Shown here piece after piece: positions 1 through 7,508 of a stretch of 33,853 nt of DNA; positions within the stretch are counted from its first letter, which is position 1; each line of letters begins with the position of its first letter. Origin of the DNA: Myxococcota bacterium (GTDB lineage Bacteria > Myxococcota_A > Polyangia > Polyangiales > Houyiibacteriaceae); the NCBI GenBank assembly GCA_020629955.1, contig JAHDCI010000020.1, positions 14,437 to 48,289 of the forward strand, in the 5' to 3' direction. The translations under genes and the position numbers were made by a program. The notes under the pieces were generated by a model. The model was not told the DNA's origin. It worked only from the letters and a program-made list of their open reading frames with translations, and made no database searches.

Positions 1-2
1 AG

Positions 3-53
3 AAAAGAAACGCCGAGGAGAAGTATCAGAAAGCGCGCGAGGTGCATTCGTAG
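3..53 (+). CDS. possible C-terminal tail of a gene entering from the left (partial)
   Basis: One plus-strand frame is open from the window edge to a TAG at 51-53. It encodes 16 residues, KRNAEEKYQKAREVHS, a charged helix-like composition that looks more like a real protein end than the other frames. It would converge on the HD-GYP gene ending at 112. Only 17 codons are visible, so no function can be given and the frame may be fortuitous. Confidence 0.3.
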   Translation, partial: KRNAEEKYQKAREVHS

Positions 54-111
54 AGAAGTACAGGAGCGAAACGCGGAGCGGAACCGATATCGACGCGCCG
101 CATGTGAACGC

Positions 112-1845
112 TCAGTCCTCGGCCAAAAGATCTGCGGGGACAAAACTCGTCCGTGGATCGCCCATCACCGAGCGAACAAGCGGTTCGTAGGCAGGCAGAA
201 ACCCTTCTTTTCGAAGATCTCGAATCGCCTTCTTTGGCAAGACAACTTCGGTCGGCTCGATCTCCAAGATCGATTGCTCGTCGACCTCATCGATGAGCTC
301 GGGCGGTAGAAAACGCTCCGCATAGCGCCGGTAGACCCCGCTCGTGACGAAGAAATCGAGCAGTTCCGGATCGAGATGATTGTCACGCTTCATGAACCCC
401 ATGATGCGCATCGTCTCGGAGAGTGTTTTCCCGCGCTTATAGGGCCGGTCCTGTGCCGTAAGGGCTTCAAAGACATCCGCGATCGCCATCATCCGCGCCG
501 GAATCGACATATCTCCGGCGTAAATGCCCCGCGGATACCCTTTCCCATCGATCTTTTCGTGATGTCCTCCGGCATATTCCGGCACGCGTTTCAGCGAGTC
601 AGGAAACGGCAAGGATTCCAGCATCGTGATCGTCTGAACCATATGACCGTTGATGATCAACCGTTCATCCTCGGTGAGGGTCCCGCGACTGATTTGAAGA
701 TTCTGGATCTCTTCGAGGCTCAGAAGAGCCCTCGGCACACCACGCTCGTGATAGCGATGGGCCCCGATCTCCTCGATGCGGCGTTTGTCCTCGTCCGACA
801 GGAATTCCGCGCCGAGGTTCACGCGTTCGAGGAAGGCCAAATCCTCGCGCCGGTTCGCCTTCTCTTCGCGAAGCGCATCCGCGACGTCCTCTTCGCCTCG
901 CAGAAGCGCTTGCAGTGCCTGAATTTCGAGATCGCGTTCGAGCACTTCAAAACGCGTTCGCACCGCTTGAATACGATCCCAGATCGTCTCGAGTTTCGTC
1001 GCCTTGTCCATGATATGAACCGGCGTGGTGACTTTGCCGCAGTCGTGCAGCCACGCGGCGATCCGAAGCTCGTAAAACTCCTCATCCGACATCGAAAACT
1101 CTGCCATCGGGCCTTCGGTGTCCGCGATCGCCGCGCGGGCGAGCATCATCGTCAGCACGGGAACGCGTTCGCAATGTCCTCCCGTGTAGGGAGACTTGGA
1201 ATCGATCGCGGCCGCGATCATCCGAATGAAGCTCTCGAGGAGATCCTTCTGCTCGTCGAGGAGCATCTGGTTTTCAAGCGCGACCGCCGCCAAAGAAGCC
1301 AGGGCCTCAACGATCCGCAGATCTTCTTCGCCGAAAGGAATCACTTCTTCCCCTCGCCGAGCGTTGATGAGTTGCAAGACGCCGATCACGCGCTCGGACG
1401 TGTTGATCAAGGGAATGGTGAGAAAGGACTGGGAGCGGTACCCCGTTCGCGCATCAAACGCCTGCGTCCCGGAGAAATCGTACCCCGTCGCGTCGTACGC
1501 ATCTTCGACGATGACCGATTGCTGGAGGTTTGCCGCACACGTCGCCACGTTCGACCGATTCGGCGCGCCCGTCAGACGGTCGAACATGGGGATCGGCTGG
1601 ATCTCGACCGGACTGCCGGTGGTCCCCCCGAGCGCGATTCCGAGGCGCTCGTTGTGCATGATCTCAAAGCGTAAGTGATCGTCTTTGGTGCGGACGTAAA
1701 GCGTTCCGCCCTCCGCATGACAAAGACGCTTCGCTTCCAAGAGAATCATCTCCATCAAACGATCGCGATTGCGTTCGCCAGTGAGGGCAACCCCCACGCG
1801 ATGCAACAGCTCCAAGCGTTCGACCTTCTCCTCTAGGCTCACCAC
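112..1845 (-). CDS. GAF domain / HD-GYP cyclic-di-GMP phosphodiesterase
   Basis: Predicted cytoplasmic phosphodiesterase that hydrolyses cyclic di-GMP in response to a signal bound by its sensor domain. Residues about 12-195 form a GAF domain, and residues about 200-510 the HD-GYP output domain. The metal-binding HDCGK (267-271) and the signature HHEKIDGKGYP (428-438) are intact, so catalysis is expected. There is no signal peptide or membrane segment. The HD and GYP motifs are about 160 residues apart, against roughly 60-70 in typical HD-GYP domains; the extra ~100 residues (about 285-388) are charged and look helical. The start is GTG at 1845, with a second GTG directly after it; an in-frame TGA lies five codons upstream. 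No clear ribosome-binding site is seen. It stands alone, divergent from the OmpA gene. Family call is firm; the signal is unknown. Confidence 0.93.
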   Translation of the reverse strand: MVSLEEKVERLELLHRVGVALTGERNRDRLMEMILLEAKRLCHAEGGTLYVRTKDDHLRFEIMHNERLGIALGGTTGSPVEIQPIPMFDRLTGAPNRSNVATCAANLQQSVIVEDAYDATGYDFSGTQAFDARTGYRSQSFLTIPLINTSERVIGVLQLINARRGEEVIPFGEEDLRIVEALASLAAVALENQMLLDEQKDLLESFIRMIAAAIDSKSPYTGGHCERVPVLTMMLARAAIADTEGPMAEFSMSDEEFYELRIAAWLHDCGKVTTPVHIMDKATKLETIWDRIQAVRTRFEVLERDLEIQALQALLRGEEDVADALREEKANRREDLAFLERVNLGAEFLSDEDKRRIEEIGAHRYHERGVPRALLSLEEIQNLQISRGTLTEDERLIINGHMVQTITMLESLPFPDSLKRVPEYAGGHHEKIDGKGYPRGIYAGDMSIPARMMAIADVFEALTAQDRPYKRGKTLSETMRIMGFMKRDNHLDPELLDFFVTSGVYRRYAERFLPPELIDEVDEQSILEIEPTEVVLPKKAIRDLRKEGFLPAYEPLVRSVMGDPRTSFVPADLLAED

Positions 1846-2160
1846 TTCAAGAGCGTATCACCGACAGGTACATTTCTACACCGTCGAAAAGAATTGACCT
1901 TTCGTGGGGAAAGTCGTAGTCGAGAGCCTACAACCGTGGGAAATCGGCCCCGTCCGATGGACCAGAATACGGGAGATAGACAGAAGAACGCCGGCATGCT
2001 TGTTGCTCCACCGGCCACAGACGAGAAGTGCGAAAGACGCGCACGGATTCACCAATAGGTTTATCAAAGGGAACGTTTTCGGGACCGGCACGCCAGGTCC
2101 CTTAAGACTAACCACGAAGTTCAGGCGGGTTAAGAGCCGCCGATTGAAAGGGATGAGTCG
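1846..2160. other. intergenic region between divergent genes
   Basis: These 315 bp separate the HD-GYP gene from the OmpA gene and must carry both promoters. A plus-strand frame of 86 codons (1904-2164) has a basic, low-complexity product unlike a real protein and is not called. A 6-bp inverted repeat, GGGACC/GGTCCC, lies at 2081-2101 in the probable leader of the downstream gene. A Shine-Dalgarno-like AAAGGG sits about eight bases before the ATG at 2161. No confident -35/-10 pair was found. Confidence 0.5.
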
Positions 2161-4011
2161 ATGACATACACACCGAAAGCAGTGGTGTGGGCTTGCTTGC
2201 TCGCGCTAGGAGCGACCACCGCTCTGGCGCAGGATGCTCAATCCACCGTTAACCATTTCCGGGCCTCGGAAACCGTCGAGGACGGATTCGCGATTAGCCG
2301 TCCGGAAGACCAGGGACATATGCGATTCGGAGCTCAGCTCCATCTCGACTATGCCAACGATCCACTTGTTGTGGAAAATCGCCTCGGCGATCGCGCCTCT
2401 GAGCGGGTCTCGGTCGTGGAGCACCAGCTGACCGGAACGCTCGGTCTCTCGCTCGGTCTCGCCGATCGTCTTGTGATCTACGCCGGACTCCCGGTGAACT
2501 TCGTCATGAGCGGTGCGGATCAGGGCGCTGACGCGGGCCAGGTTCCGGTCGGAATCCCCGTCGCCGAAGGCTTCGCGCTGGGCGATGCGTACCTCGGTGC
2601 TCGTCTTCGCATTCTCGGCGAATACGACGACATTATCGGTCTTGGTCTCCAGGTCACCGGTACCTTCCCAACGAACACGGGCAACTACGCCGGTGAATCT
2701 TTCCTCACCGTGCACCCGGAACTGCTCCTCGCGGTTCGCCCGGGCTCCCTTCGCTTCACGCTGAACGTGGGCGCGCGCTTCACGGAAGAGAACGTCTTTG
2801 CCGGGAACGTGACCACGGGCAACGCCCTCACCTTCGGTCTCGGTCTTACGGCGCCTCTCTTCGGTGACTACCGCAACACGAACGAAATCCGTGTTGACCT
2901 CCACGCGCAGATCTGGGGCCAGTCCTCCTTCGCTGACTTCTTCGGACGTGAAGAGACGCCGCTCGAGGCGCTCGGTGGATTTAAGATTCACACCGTCAGC
3001 GGCTTCACCATCGGTCTTGCCGGTGGCGCCGGCATTCGCCGCGGCTTCGGTAGCCCCGACGGCCGCGCGATCCTTCAGCTCGGTTTCGCCACCCCGCGTG
3101 AGACGGTTGCTGAAGAGGTTGCCTCCTCGGACCGCGACGAAGACGGCATCGCCGACGAAGACGACTCCTGCCCCGATGAGGCAGAGGACGCCGACGACTT
3201 CAACGACGACGACGGCTGCCCCGACCTCGACAACGACGAAGACGGCATCGCCGACTCCGACGACCAGTGCCCGAACGACGCCGAGACCATGAACGGTAAC
3301 GCCGACGAAGATGGCTGCCCCGACGAAGCCGTCGATGGCGACCAGGACGGTGACGGAGTGCCGGATAGCGCTGACCAGTGCGCCGACCAGGCGGAAGACC
3401 GCGACGAGTTCCAGGACGAGGACGGTTGCCCCGACCTCGACAACGACGAAGACGGCATCGCGGATACCGACGACCAGTGCCCGCTTGAGGCCGAGGACCG
3501 TGACGGATTCGAAGACGAGAACGGTTGCCCGGAAGCGGACAACGACCAGGACACGCTCAATGACCCGGTCGACAACTGCCCGAACGAAGCCGGCCCCGTA
3601 GACAACGGTGGTTGCCCCGAGGCCCAGCGCCAGCGGGTTCGCATCACCGCGAACAACATTGAGATCCTCGAGAAGGTCTACTTCCGCACGGACAGCGACC
3701 AGATCCAGCGTCGTAGCCACGCGCTCCTCGACAACGTCGTGGCAGTTCTCAACAACCACCCGGAAATCACGCACCTTCGCATCGAAGGACACACCGATGA
3801 CCGTGGTGACGACGACCACAACATGGACCTCTCCACCCGCCGCGCGGAAGCTGTGAAGGCTTATCTCGCATCCCACGGCGTCGACGAGGGTCGCCTCCAC
3901 GCCCAGGGCTTCGGTGAGACCCGCCCGGTCGTCGAGAACGACACCCGTGAGCACCGCGCGCAGAACCGTCGCGTGGAGTTCAACATCGGAGCGGCCGCCG
4001 CTGCCGAGTAG
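2161..4011 (+). CDS. OmpA-family outer-membrane protein with thrombospondin type 3 repeats
   Basis: Structural cell-envelope protein expected to span the outer membrane and bind peptidoglycan. Residues 1-23 are a signal peptide ending ALA, cleaved before QDAQ. Residues about 30-315 have the alternating pattern of an outer-membrane beta barrel. Residues about 320-488 are an acidic, Cys-containing run of TSP type 3 repeats (DxDxDGIADxDDxCP units) that should bind calcium. Residues about 499-612 are an OmpA C-terminal domain with GHTDDRG and a closing NRRVEF, the peptidoglycan-binding fold. At 616 aa it is much longer than E. coli OmpA because of the repeat linker. AAAGGG upstream supports the ATG, and a strong terminator follows, so it is probably monocistronic. 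Two of the repeats are almost identical in DNA. Confidence 0.95.
   Translation: MTYTPKAVVWACLLALGATTALAQDAQSTVNHFRASETVEDGFAISRPEDQGHMRFGAQLHLDYANDPLVVENRLGDRASERVSVVEHQLTGTLGLSLGLADRLVIYAGLPVNFVMSGADQGADAGQVPVGIPVAEGFALGDAYLGARLRILGEYDDIIGLGLQVTGTFPTNTGNYAGESFLTVHPELLLAVRPGSLRFTLNVGARFTEENVFAGNVTTGNALTFGLGLTAPLFGDYRNTNEIRVDLHAQIWGQSSFADFFGREETPLEALGGFKIHTVSGFTIGLAGGAGIRRGFGSPDGRAILQLGFATPRETVAEEVASSDRDEDGIADEDDSCPDEAEDADDFNDDDGCPDLDNDEDGIADSDDQCPNDAETMNGNADEDGCPDEAVDGDQDGDGVPDSADQCADQAEDRDEFQDEDGCPDLDNDEDGIADTDDQCPLEAEDRDGFEDENGCPEADNDQDTLNDPVDNCPNEAGPVDNGGCPEAQRQRVRITANNIEILEKVYFRTDSDQIQRRSHALLDNVVAVLNNHPEITHLRIEGHTDDRGDDDHNMDLSTRRAEAVKAYLASHGVDEGRLHAQGFGETRPVVENDTREHRAQNRRVEFNIGAAAAAE
3211..3273 (+). 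repeat. direct repeat copy A within the TSP3 coding region
   Basis: This 63-bp stretch matches 3421-3483 with four mismatches by eye and lies exactly 210 bp (70 codons) upstream of it. It encodes the GCPDLDNDEDGIADxDDQCP unit. The near-identity in DNA, including third positions, suggests recent duplication or gene conversion. Confidence 0.9.
3421..3483 (+). repeat. direct repeat copy B within the TSP3 coding region
   Basis: Second copy of the 63-bp unit at 3211-3273. Because the 210-bp period keeps the reading frame, loss or gain of one period would change the linker length without a frameshift. Confidence 0.9.
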
Positions 4012-4028
4012 TTCGACCTGAACTCAGG

Positions 4029-4064
4029 AAAAGGCCCGCCGCAAGGTGGGCCTTTTTCTTTTTC
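4029..4064 (+). terminator. intrinsic terminator of the OmpA gene
   Basis: The arms AAAAGGCCCGCC (4029-4040) and GGTGGGCCTTTT (4045-4056) form a 12-bp stem with one G-T pair, closed by a GCAA tetraloop. A T-rich tail, TTTTTCTTTTTCTTT, follows. It starts 17 bp after the stop codon. Confidence 0.93.
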
Positions 4065-4220
4065 TTTGGTTCGCCGAGCGTGCTCGAAGTCGGATTGGGT
4101 GAGCCACGCTCTCATCTTGTTCGAAACCCTGCTTCCGATGCGATCGCGAAACGTGAGGAGTTCTTCTTTCGTGAGCACGGACCACGTGCGCGTCTCAACG
4201 CGTGGTGCAAGAACGTTCGT

Positions 4221-5948
4221 ATGAATATCTTGGTCACCGGTGCGACGGGCGGCGTTGGTTCCGCACTTGTTTTGCGATTGCTCGAACATGGCCACCGAGT
4301 CTTTGCAGCGGGGCGCCGACCTAGCTCGCTATTTGAGGTGCAGCGAAAGGCCCCTGCGGGCGCGCCACTCGATTTGATCCAGCTCGACCTATGTGACCCG
4401 GAGAGTCTTGAGGAAGCCCGCGTTGAGGTTCTGGAGCGGACAGGCGGCTACGGCCTCGACGCGATCGTTCACGCCGCTGGGATGGCCGAGGTCGGACCCA
4501 TGATGACGATCACGCCAGCGGCGTTGACACGTCACTTCGAAACGAACGTGACCGGTCCAGTCGCCCTTGACCTTGCGTTCTTGCCCCAGATGCGAGCGCG
4601 GAAGCGCGGAATGCTTCTTCACGTCGGGGGGATCGTCGACCGGCTGACACTGGCGATGCACGGCGCTTATGGAACCAGCATGCACGCCCTCCGTGCAATC
4701 ACGGGGACGCTTCGGCAGGAACTCAGTGTCTTCGGAGTGGACGTGCTGTTGGTCGAGACCGGCTCCATCCGGACCCCCTTTGTCGAAGACGCCTTCGACG
4801 GCCTCGACGCAAAGCGATGGAGCGGCTCCCGCTGGAACGAAGTTCTCGACCGGCTGGAAACCCTTCGACCGATCGCGGCGCGCGTCGGGGTCAACGCGAG
4901 CGAGGTCGCGGAAGAGCTCGCTGAACTTGTCTCCGACCCTTCCCCGCCCGCGAGCCGCCGTATCACGGGGCCTTTCGGCACCGTGCAGCTCCTTGCGAAC
5001 CGTTTGCTGCCAGTCGAGGCTTTCGATGCTTTGGTTCGCCGAACGGTGGCGCTGCCGAAGGCGATCCTCACCAAAGCCCCGGCTGCGGGAGGCACTGTCC
5101 TCGTGACAGGTGCGGCCGGTGGAATGGGCAGCGCGGCCACGATGGCGCTTGCCAATCGCGGCCTTAACGTTCTCGCGACAGATGTGGATCCGCATGCCCT
5201 GGAGGCACTCTCAGCCCGGTGCGAGCGTGCGCAGCTCGGGCATCTTGTCCGGACGAAGGTGATGGATGTGACATCCCCTGCCAGTATCGGGGAGGCCCTC
5301 GGTGCTTCCGAGGAGCGCACCTTCGAAGCGCTGGTTCACACCGCAGGAATCGCGACCGCCGGCCCGCTCGACCTACTCTCGCGGGAAGCCATCCGCGAAC
5401 AGCTAAACGTCAACGTTGTCGGTCTTCTCCGAGTCATCCGAGCTGTCGTGCCGAGAATGTGCGACCAACGCCAAGGCCGGATTATCGCGCTCTCGTCGAT
5501 CGCCGGTTCGGTCTCGGCGCCGTTTTTTGGTGCCTACCACGCAAGCGAGTTTGCGACGCGCGCACTGACCGCGGCGCTGCGCCAAGAACTCGGGCACTTT
5601 GGCGTAGGAGTGACGCTTGTATCTCCGGGCTTTGTAGCCACGGGCCTTATCGAAGCTGCGAGAGAGTCGCTCGAAACCATGGAACCAGGAGGTTGGTCGG
5701 AGCTCTTCGCTCAAGCGGATTCGGTGGTCGATCGCCTGCGCAGAGCCGGCGGGAGTGCGCGCCAAGTCGGCAAAACCATCGCGCGTGTCGCGGTGGCCAC
5801 AGAGCCTCCTCCCTACGTGAGTGTCGCCGGCCGACTCGAGGTGATCAGCAAGGCGCTACCGCTTGCGCCGCGGAGCGTGCTCGACCGGGTCTTTTTCGAA
5901 ACCTTCGGGCTCCGGCGCGTCAAAAAGGCGCTGGATCAAAGCTCGTAA
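4221..5948 (+). CDS. fused tandem short-chain dehydrogenase/reductase (two SDR domains)
   Basis: A 575-residue cytoplasmic protein of two consecutive Rossmann-fold SDR domains. Domain 1 starts MNILVTGATGGVG (cofactor loop TGATGGVG, residues 6-13). Domain 2 begins near residue 293 with TVLVTGAAGGMG. The SDR active site is Ser-Tyr-xxx-Lys. In domain 1 the serine position reads HVGGIVD and the Tyr-150 motif is YGTSM; in domain 2 the serine is present (SSIAGS) but the Tyr-439 motif is YHASE. Both lack the catalytic lysine, while the nucleotide-binding loops look intact. It may have altered chemistry or act as an NAD(P)-binding sensor or scaffold. The frame is open upstream to 4080, but ATG 4221 starts the SDR fold directly, and the extension would begin just beyond the terminator. 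The DUF423 gene follows 38 bp later on the same strand. Substrate unknown. Confidence 0.88.
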   Translation: MNILVTGATGGVGSALVLRLLEHGHRVFAAGRRPSSLFEVQRKAPAGAPLDLIQLDLCDPESLEEARVEVLERTGGYGLDAIVHAAGMAEVGPMMTITPAALTRHFETNVTGPVALDLAFLPQMRARKRGMLLHVGGIVDRLTLAMHGAYGTSMHALRAITGTLRQELSVFGVDVLLVETGSIRTPFVEDAFDGLDAKRWSGSRWNEVLDRLETLRPIAARVGVNASEVAEELAELVSDPSPPASRRITGPFGTVQLLANRLLPVEAFDALVRRTVALPKAILTKAPAAGGTVLVTGAAGGMGSAATMALANRGLNVLATDVDPHALEALSARCERAQLGHLVRTKVMDVTSPASIGEALGASEERTFEALVHTAGIATAGPLDLLSREAIREQLNVNVVGLLRVIRAVVPRMCDQRQGRIIALSSIAGSVSAPFFGAYHASEFATRALTAALRQELGHFGVGVTLVSPGFVATGLIEAARESLETMEPGGWSELFAQADSVVDRLRRAGGSARQVGKTIARVAVATEPPPYVSVAGRLEVISKALPLAPRSVLDRVFFETFGLRRVKKALDQSS

Positions 5949-5986
5949 CGCGGCTGACGCGAACCTTTTCGGGCTATGCTCCGCCC

Positions 5987-6379
5987 ATGACGAAGATATG
6001 GCTCATTGCAGGCGCCCTCCACGGATTCCTCGCCGTCGCGCTCGGTGCGTTCGGAGCACATGGGTTGCGCTCCAAACTTGAGCCACTTGAGGATGGCGCG
6101 AAACGCCTCGCAAACTGGGAAACCGCCGCTCACTATCAGCTGACTCACGCCCTCGCGATTTTCGCAGCGCTTTGGTTGGCGACACGAGTCGACTCCGCGC
6201 TGCCCAGCTACGCAGCGGGCGCGTTCTCGTTGGGCGCCCTCATCTTTAGTGGTTCGCTCTATCTCTATTCGCTCACTGGGACGAAACTTTTCGGGGCGAT
6301 CACTCCGATCGGAGGCCTAGGCCTCCTCGCGGGTTGGGTGTGCGTTCTGCTCGCGGCACTTCGGTACTCCGGCGAATAA
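5987..6379 (+). CDS. DUF423 family small membrane protein (YgdD-like)
   Basis: A 130-residue inner-membrane protein with about four hydrophobic segments. The N-terminal LIAGALHGFLAVALGAFGAHG and the pattern GALIFSGSLYLYSLTG followed by TPIGGLGLLAGW are hallmarks of DUF423, a widespread family of unknown function. Length matches the family. The ATG at 5987 starts exactly at the conserved N-terminus; the frame is open far upstream, but that part only overlaps the SDR gene. It probably shares a transcript with the SDR gene, 38 bp upstream. Confidence 0.92.
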   Translation: MTKIWLIAGALHGFLAVALGAFGAHGLRSKLEPLEDGAKRLANWETAAHYQLTHALAIFAALWLATRVDSALPSYAAGAFSLGALIFSGSLYLYSLTGTKLFGAITPIGGLGLLAGWVCVLLAALRYSGE

Positions 6380-6454
6380 CAACTCCGCGTACCAGAACCC
6401 GGCTCGACAGCGCCGAGCTTGCGAACCGCGAACCATGCGCCTTAGATTAGAAAC

Positions 6455-6991
6455 GTGTTTCGAAGTCTCTCCACACGAACGAAGTCGTTGTTCGCTTTAA
6501 GCGCGGTGTTGCTCTCGTCGATCGGTTGGGCTGCGGCGCAAGGCGCGAGTCTCCCCGCCATCGAGCGGACGATTGTCGCCCGCTTCGACGTACCATGGAT
6601 TTCGACGGCAACGCTTGCGCAGCGACTTCAGTCTCAAGAGGAGCTCGTTCTCCTCGATGTGCGAGAGCACGCTGAGTTTGAAATCTCGACCATTCAGGGC
6701 GCGCGGCGGGTGAATCCAGATGCGACGGATCTCCAACGCTACATTCAGCCCGGACGGCCCATTGTGGTGTTTTGTTCGGTCGGATATCGAAGCGGAGAGC
6801 TCGGTCGACGCCTGCTCGATGCGGGCGCAAGCCGAGTCCAGAATCTTCGCGGGGGAATCTTCACGTGGGCAAATGAAGGCCGGCCTCTCGCACGACGGGA
6901 TGGCCGAGCGTGGGAAGCCGCATCGCAAGTCCATCCCTACGATGAGAATTGGGGCCAGCTCTTGCGCGCGAGCCTACGCTCGCCTCTCTAG
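6455..6991 (+). CDS. exported rhodanese-like domain protein
   Basis: A 178-residue protein with an N-terminal signal peptide (basic n-region, hydrophobic core about 12-25, AAA-QG near 27-30), so the rhodanese fold should work outside the cytoplasm. The domain spans about 48-150: DVREHAEF at 68-75 is the conserved first motif, and the active-site loop CSVGYRS starts at Cys-107, an intact persulfide-forming cysteine with a typical six-residue loop. A C-terminal LRGGIFTWANEG matches the usual rhodanese end. It could transfer sulfur or handle thiol or oxyanion chemistry in the periplasm; the substrate is unknown. The start is GTG at 6455. The TAG stop lies at the first bases of a dispersed intergenic repeat. 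Confidence 0.9.
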   Translation: MFRSLSTRTKSLFALSAVLLSSIGWAAAQGASLPAIERTIVARFDVPWISTATLAQRLQSQEELVLLDVREHAEFEISTIQGARRVNPDATDLQRYIQPGRPIVVFCSVGYRSGELGRRLLDAGASRVQNLRGGIFTWANEGRPLARRDGRAWEAASQVHPYDENWGQLLRASLRSPL

Positions 6992-7132
6992 CGCGTGGTT
7001 CAAAATCGCTAGAAGGGCCCACTTCCCCCCAGGAACGCGATCCGAGCTTCGCTCTTTCTTCGATATAGTCGGCATGTCGTGCGCTCTCCGAAGCTCGCCT
7101 CGTCGCCCCTGACGAAAGATCATCCCTTCCAT
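6988..7132 (+). repeat. dispersed intergenic repeat, copy 1
   Basis: This 145-bp segment matches the reverse complement of 9344-9488 at roughly 85-90% by eye, with small indels. Shared landmarks in order are CTAG(C/T)GCGTGGTTCA, ATCGCTAGAAGGGCCC, GATCCGAGCTTCGCTCTT, GGCATGTCGT, CTCTCCGAAGCTCGCCTCG, CGCCCCTGACGA and CCCTTCCATC. Within it, CGAGCTTCG (7043-7051) and CGAAGCTCG (7088-7096) form 9-bp inverted arms conserved in both copies. It begins at the stop codon of the rhodanese gene and lies in that gene's sense. No convincing protein is encoded. Confidence 0.88.
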
Positions 7133-7508
7133 CGATCTGATCCCCGCACTAGCAGTCCGTCGATTCACTCCGAGTCCCGCTTCGCGGCCATTTTCACCTA
7201 TTCAAACGCCGTCCAACTCTCGCCGCGCATGTGCGCCGTCAAATCGGACGCAGTGGGAGTACATCACCGGGCTGCCCTCCCAGCAGAGGAAACGTTCACC
7301 ATTTTCAGGACCTGCGCGATACCTCATCGCTCCGTGAGATCGGTAATCTTCTCTTCGCAACTTATATAAATATTTAGTGAAGATTGAGAGCCCAACGGAT
7401 ACCACGAGCGTAAACCACTGTTTTTTATAAACTATCCTAGATAACGATACATCAATCATTTTTGCTCTCGACTCGACACCGTCACCCATTTGGGTTATAT
7501 TTTTTACT
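7133..7508. other. AT-rich upstream region of the FIST gene
   Basis: No gene is seen here; short open frames on both strands have basic, low-complexity products. The last ~150 bp (from about 7360) are clearly more AT-rich than the surrounding DNA, with TATATAAATATTTA and a TTTTTTATAAA run, as expected of a promoter or a protein-binding region. A 7-bp inverted repeat, AATCTTC/GAAGATT, lies at 7345-7351 and 7379-7385, and ACCCATTTGGGT lies close to the start codon. Confidence 0.5.
7488..7499. promoter_or_regulatory. short palindrome ACCCATTTGGGT just upstream of the FIST start
   Basis: Five-bp arms around a TT centre, about ten bases before the ATG at 7509. The inner CCCAAATGGG recurs in inverted form upstream of the kinase at 10184. 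The place suits an operator, but a third copy inside the giant lipoprotein gene shows that chance is possible. Confidence 0.25.

Noticed and set aside
376-1674. Plus-strand open frame of 432 codons
   Set aside because: It lies antisense to the HD-GYP gene, whose domains and motifs are unambiguous; the product is Arg/His-rich without any recognisable domain.
2081-2101. GGGACC/GGTCCC hairpin in the OmpA leader
   Set aside because: There is no T run for a terminator, and the six-bp stem is too common to call as regulatory.
1904-2164. 86-codon plus-strand frame before the OmpA gene
   Set aside because: It is basic, without domain or hydrophobic pattern, lacks a ribosome-binding site and runs over the ompA-type start.
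2206-3954. Minus-strand open frame of 582 codons
   Set aside because: It is antisense to the OmpA/TSP3 gene. The Val-rich repeats are the complement of the Asp codons of the TSP3 units.
5219-5986. Upstream extension of the DUF423 reading frame
   Set aside because: It only overlaps the SDR gene in another frame; the family begins exactly at the ATG at 5987.
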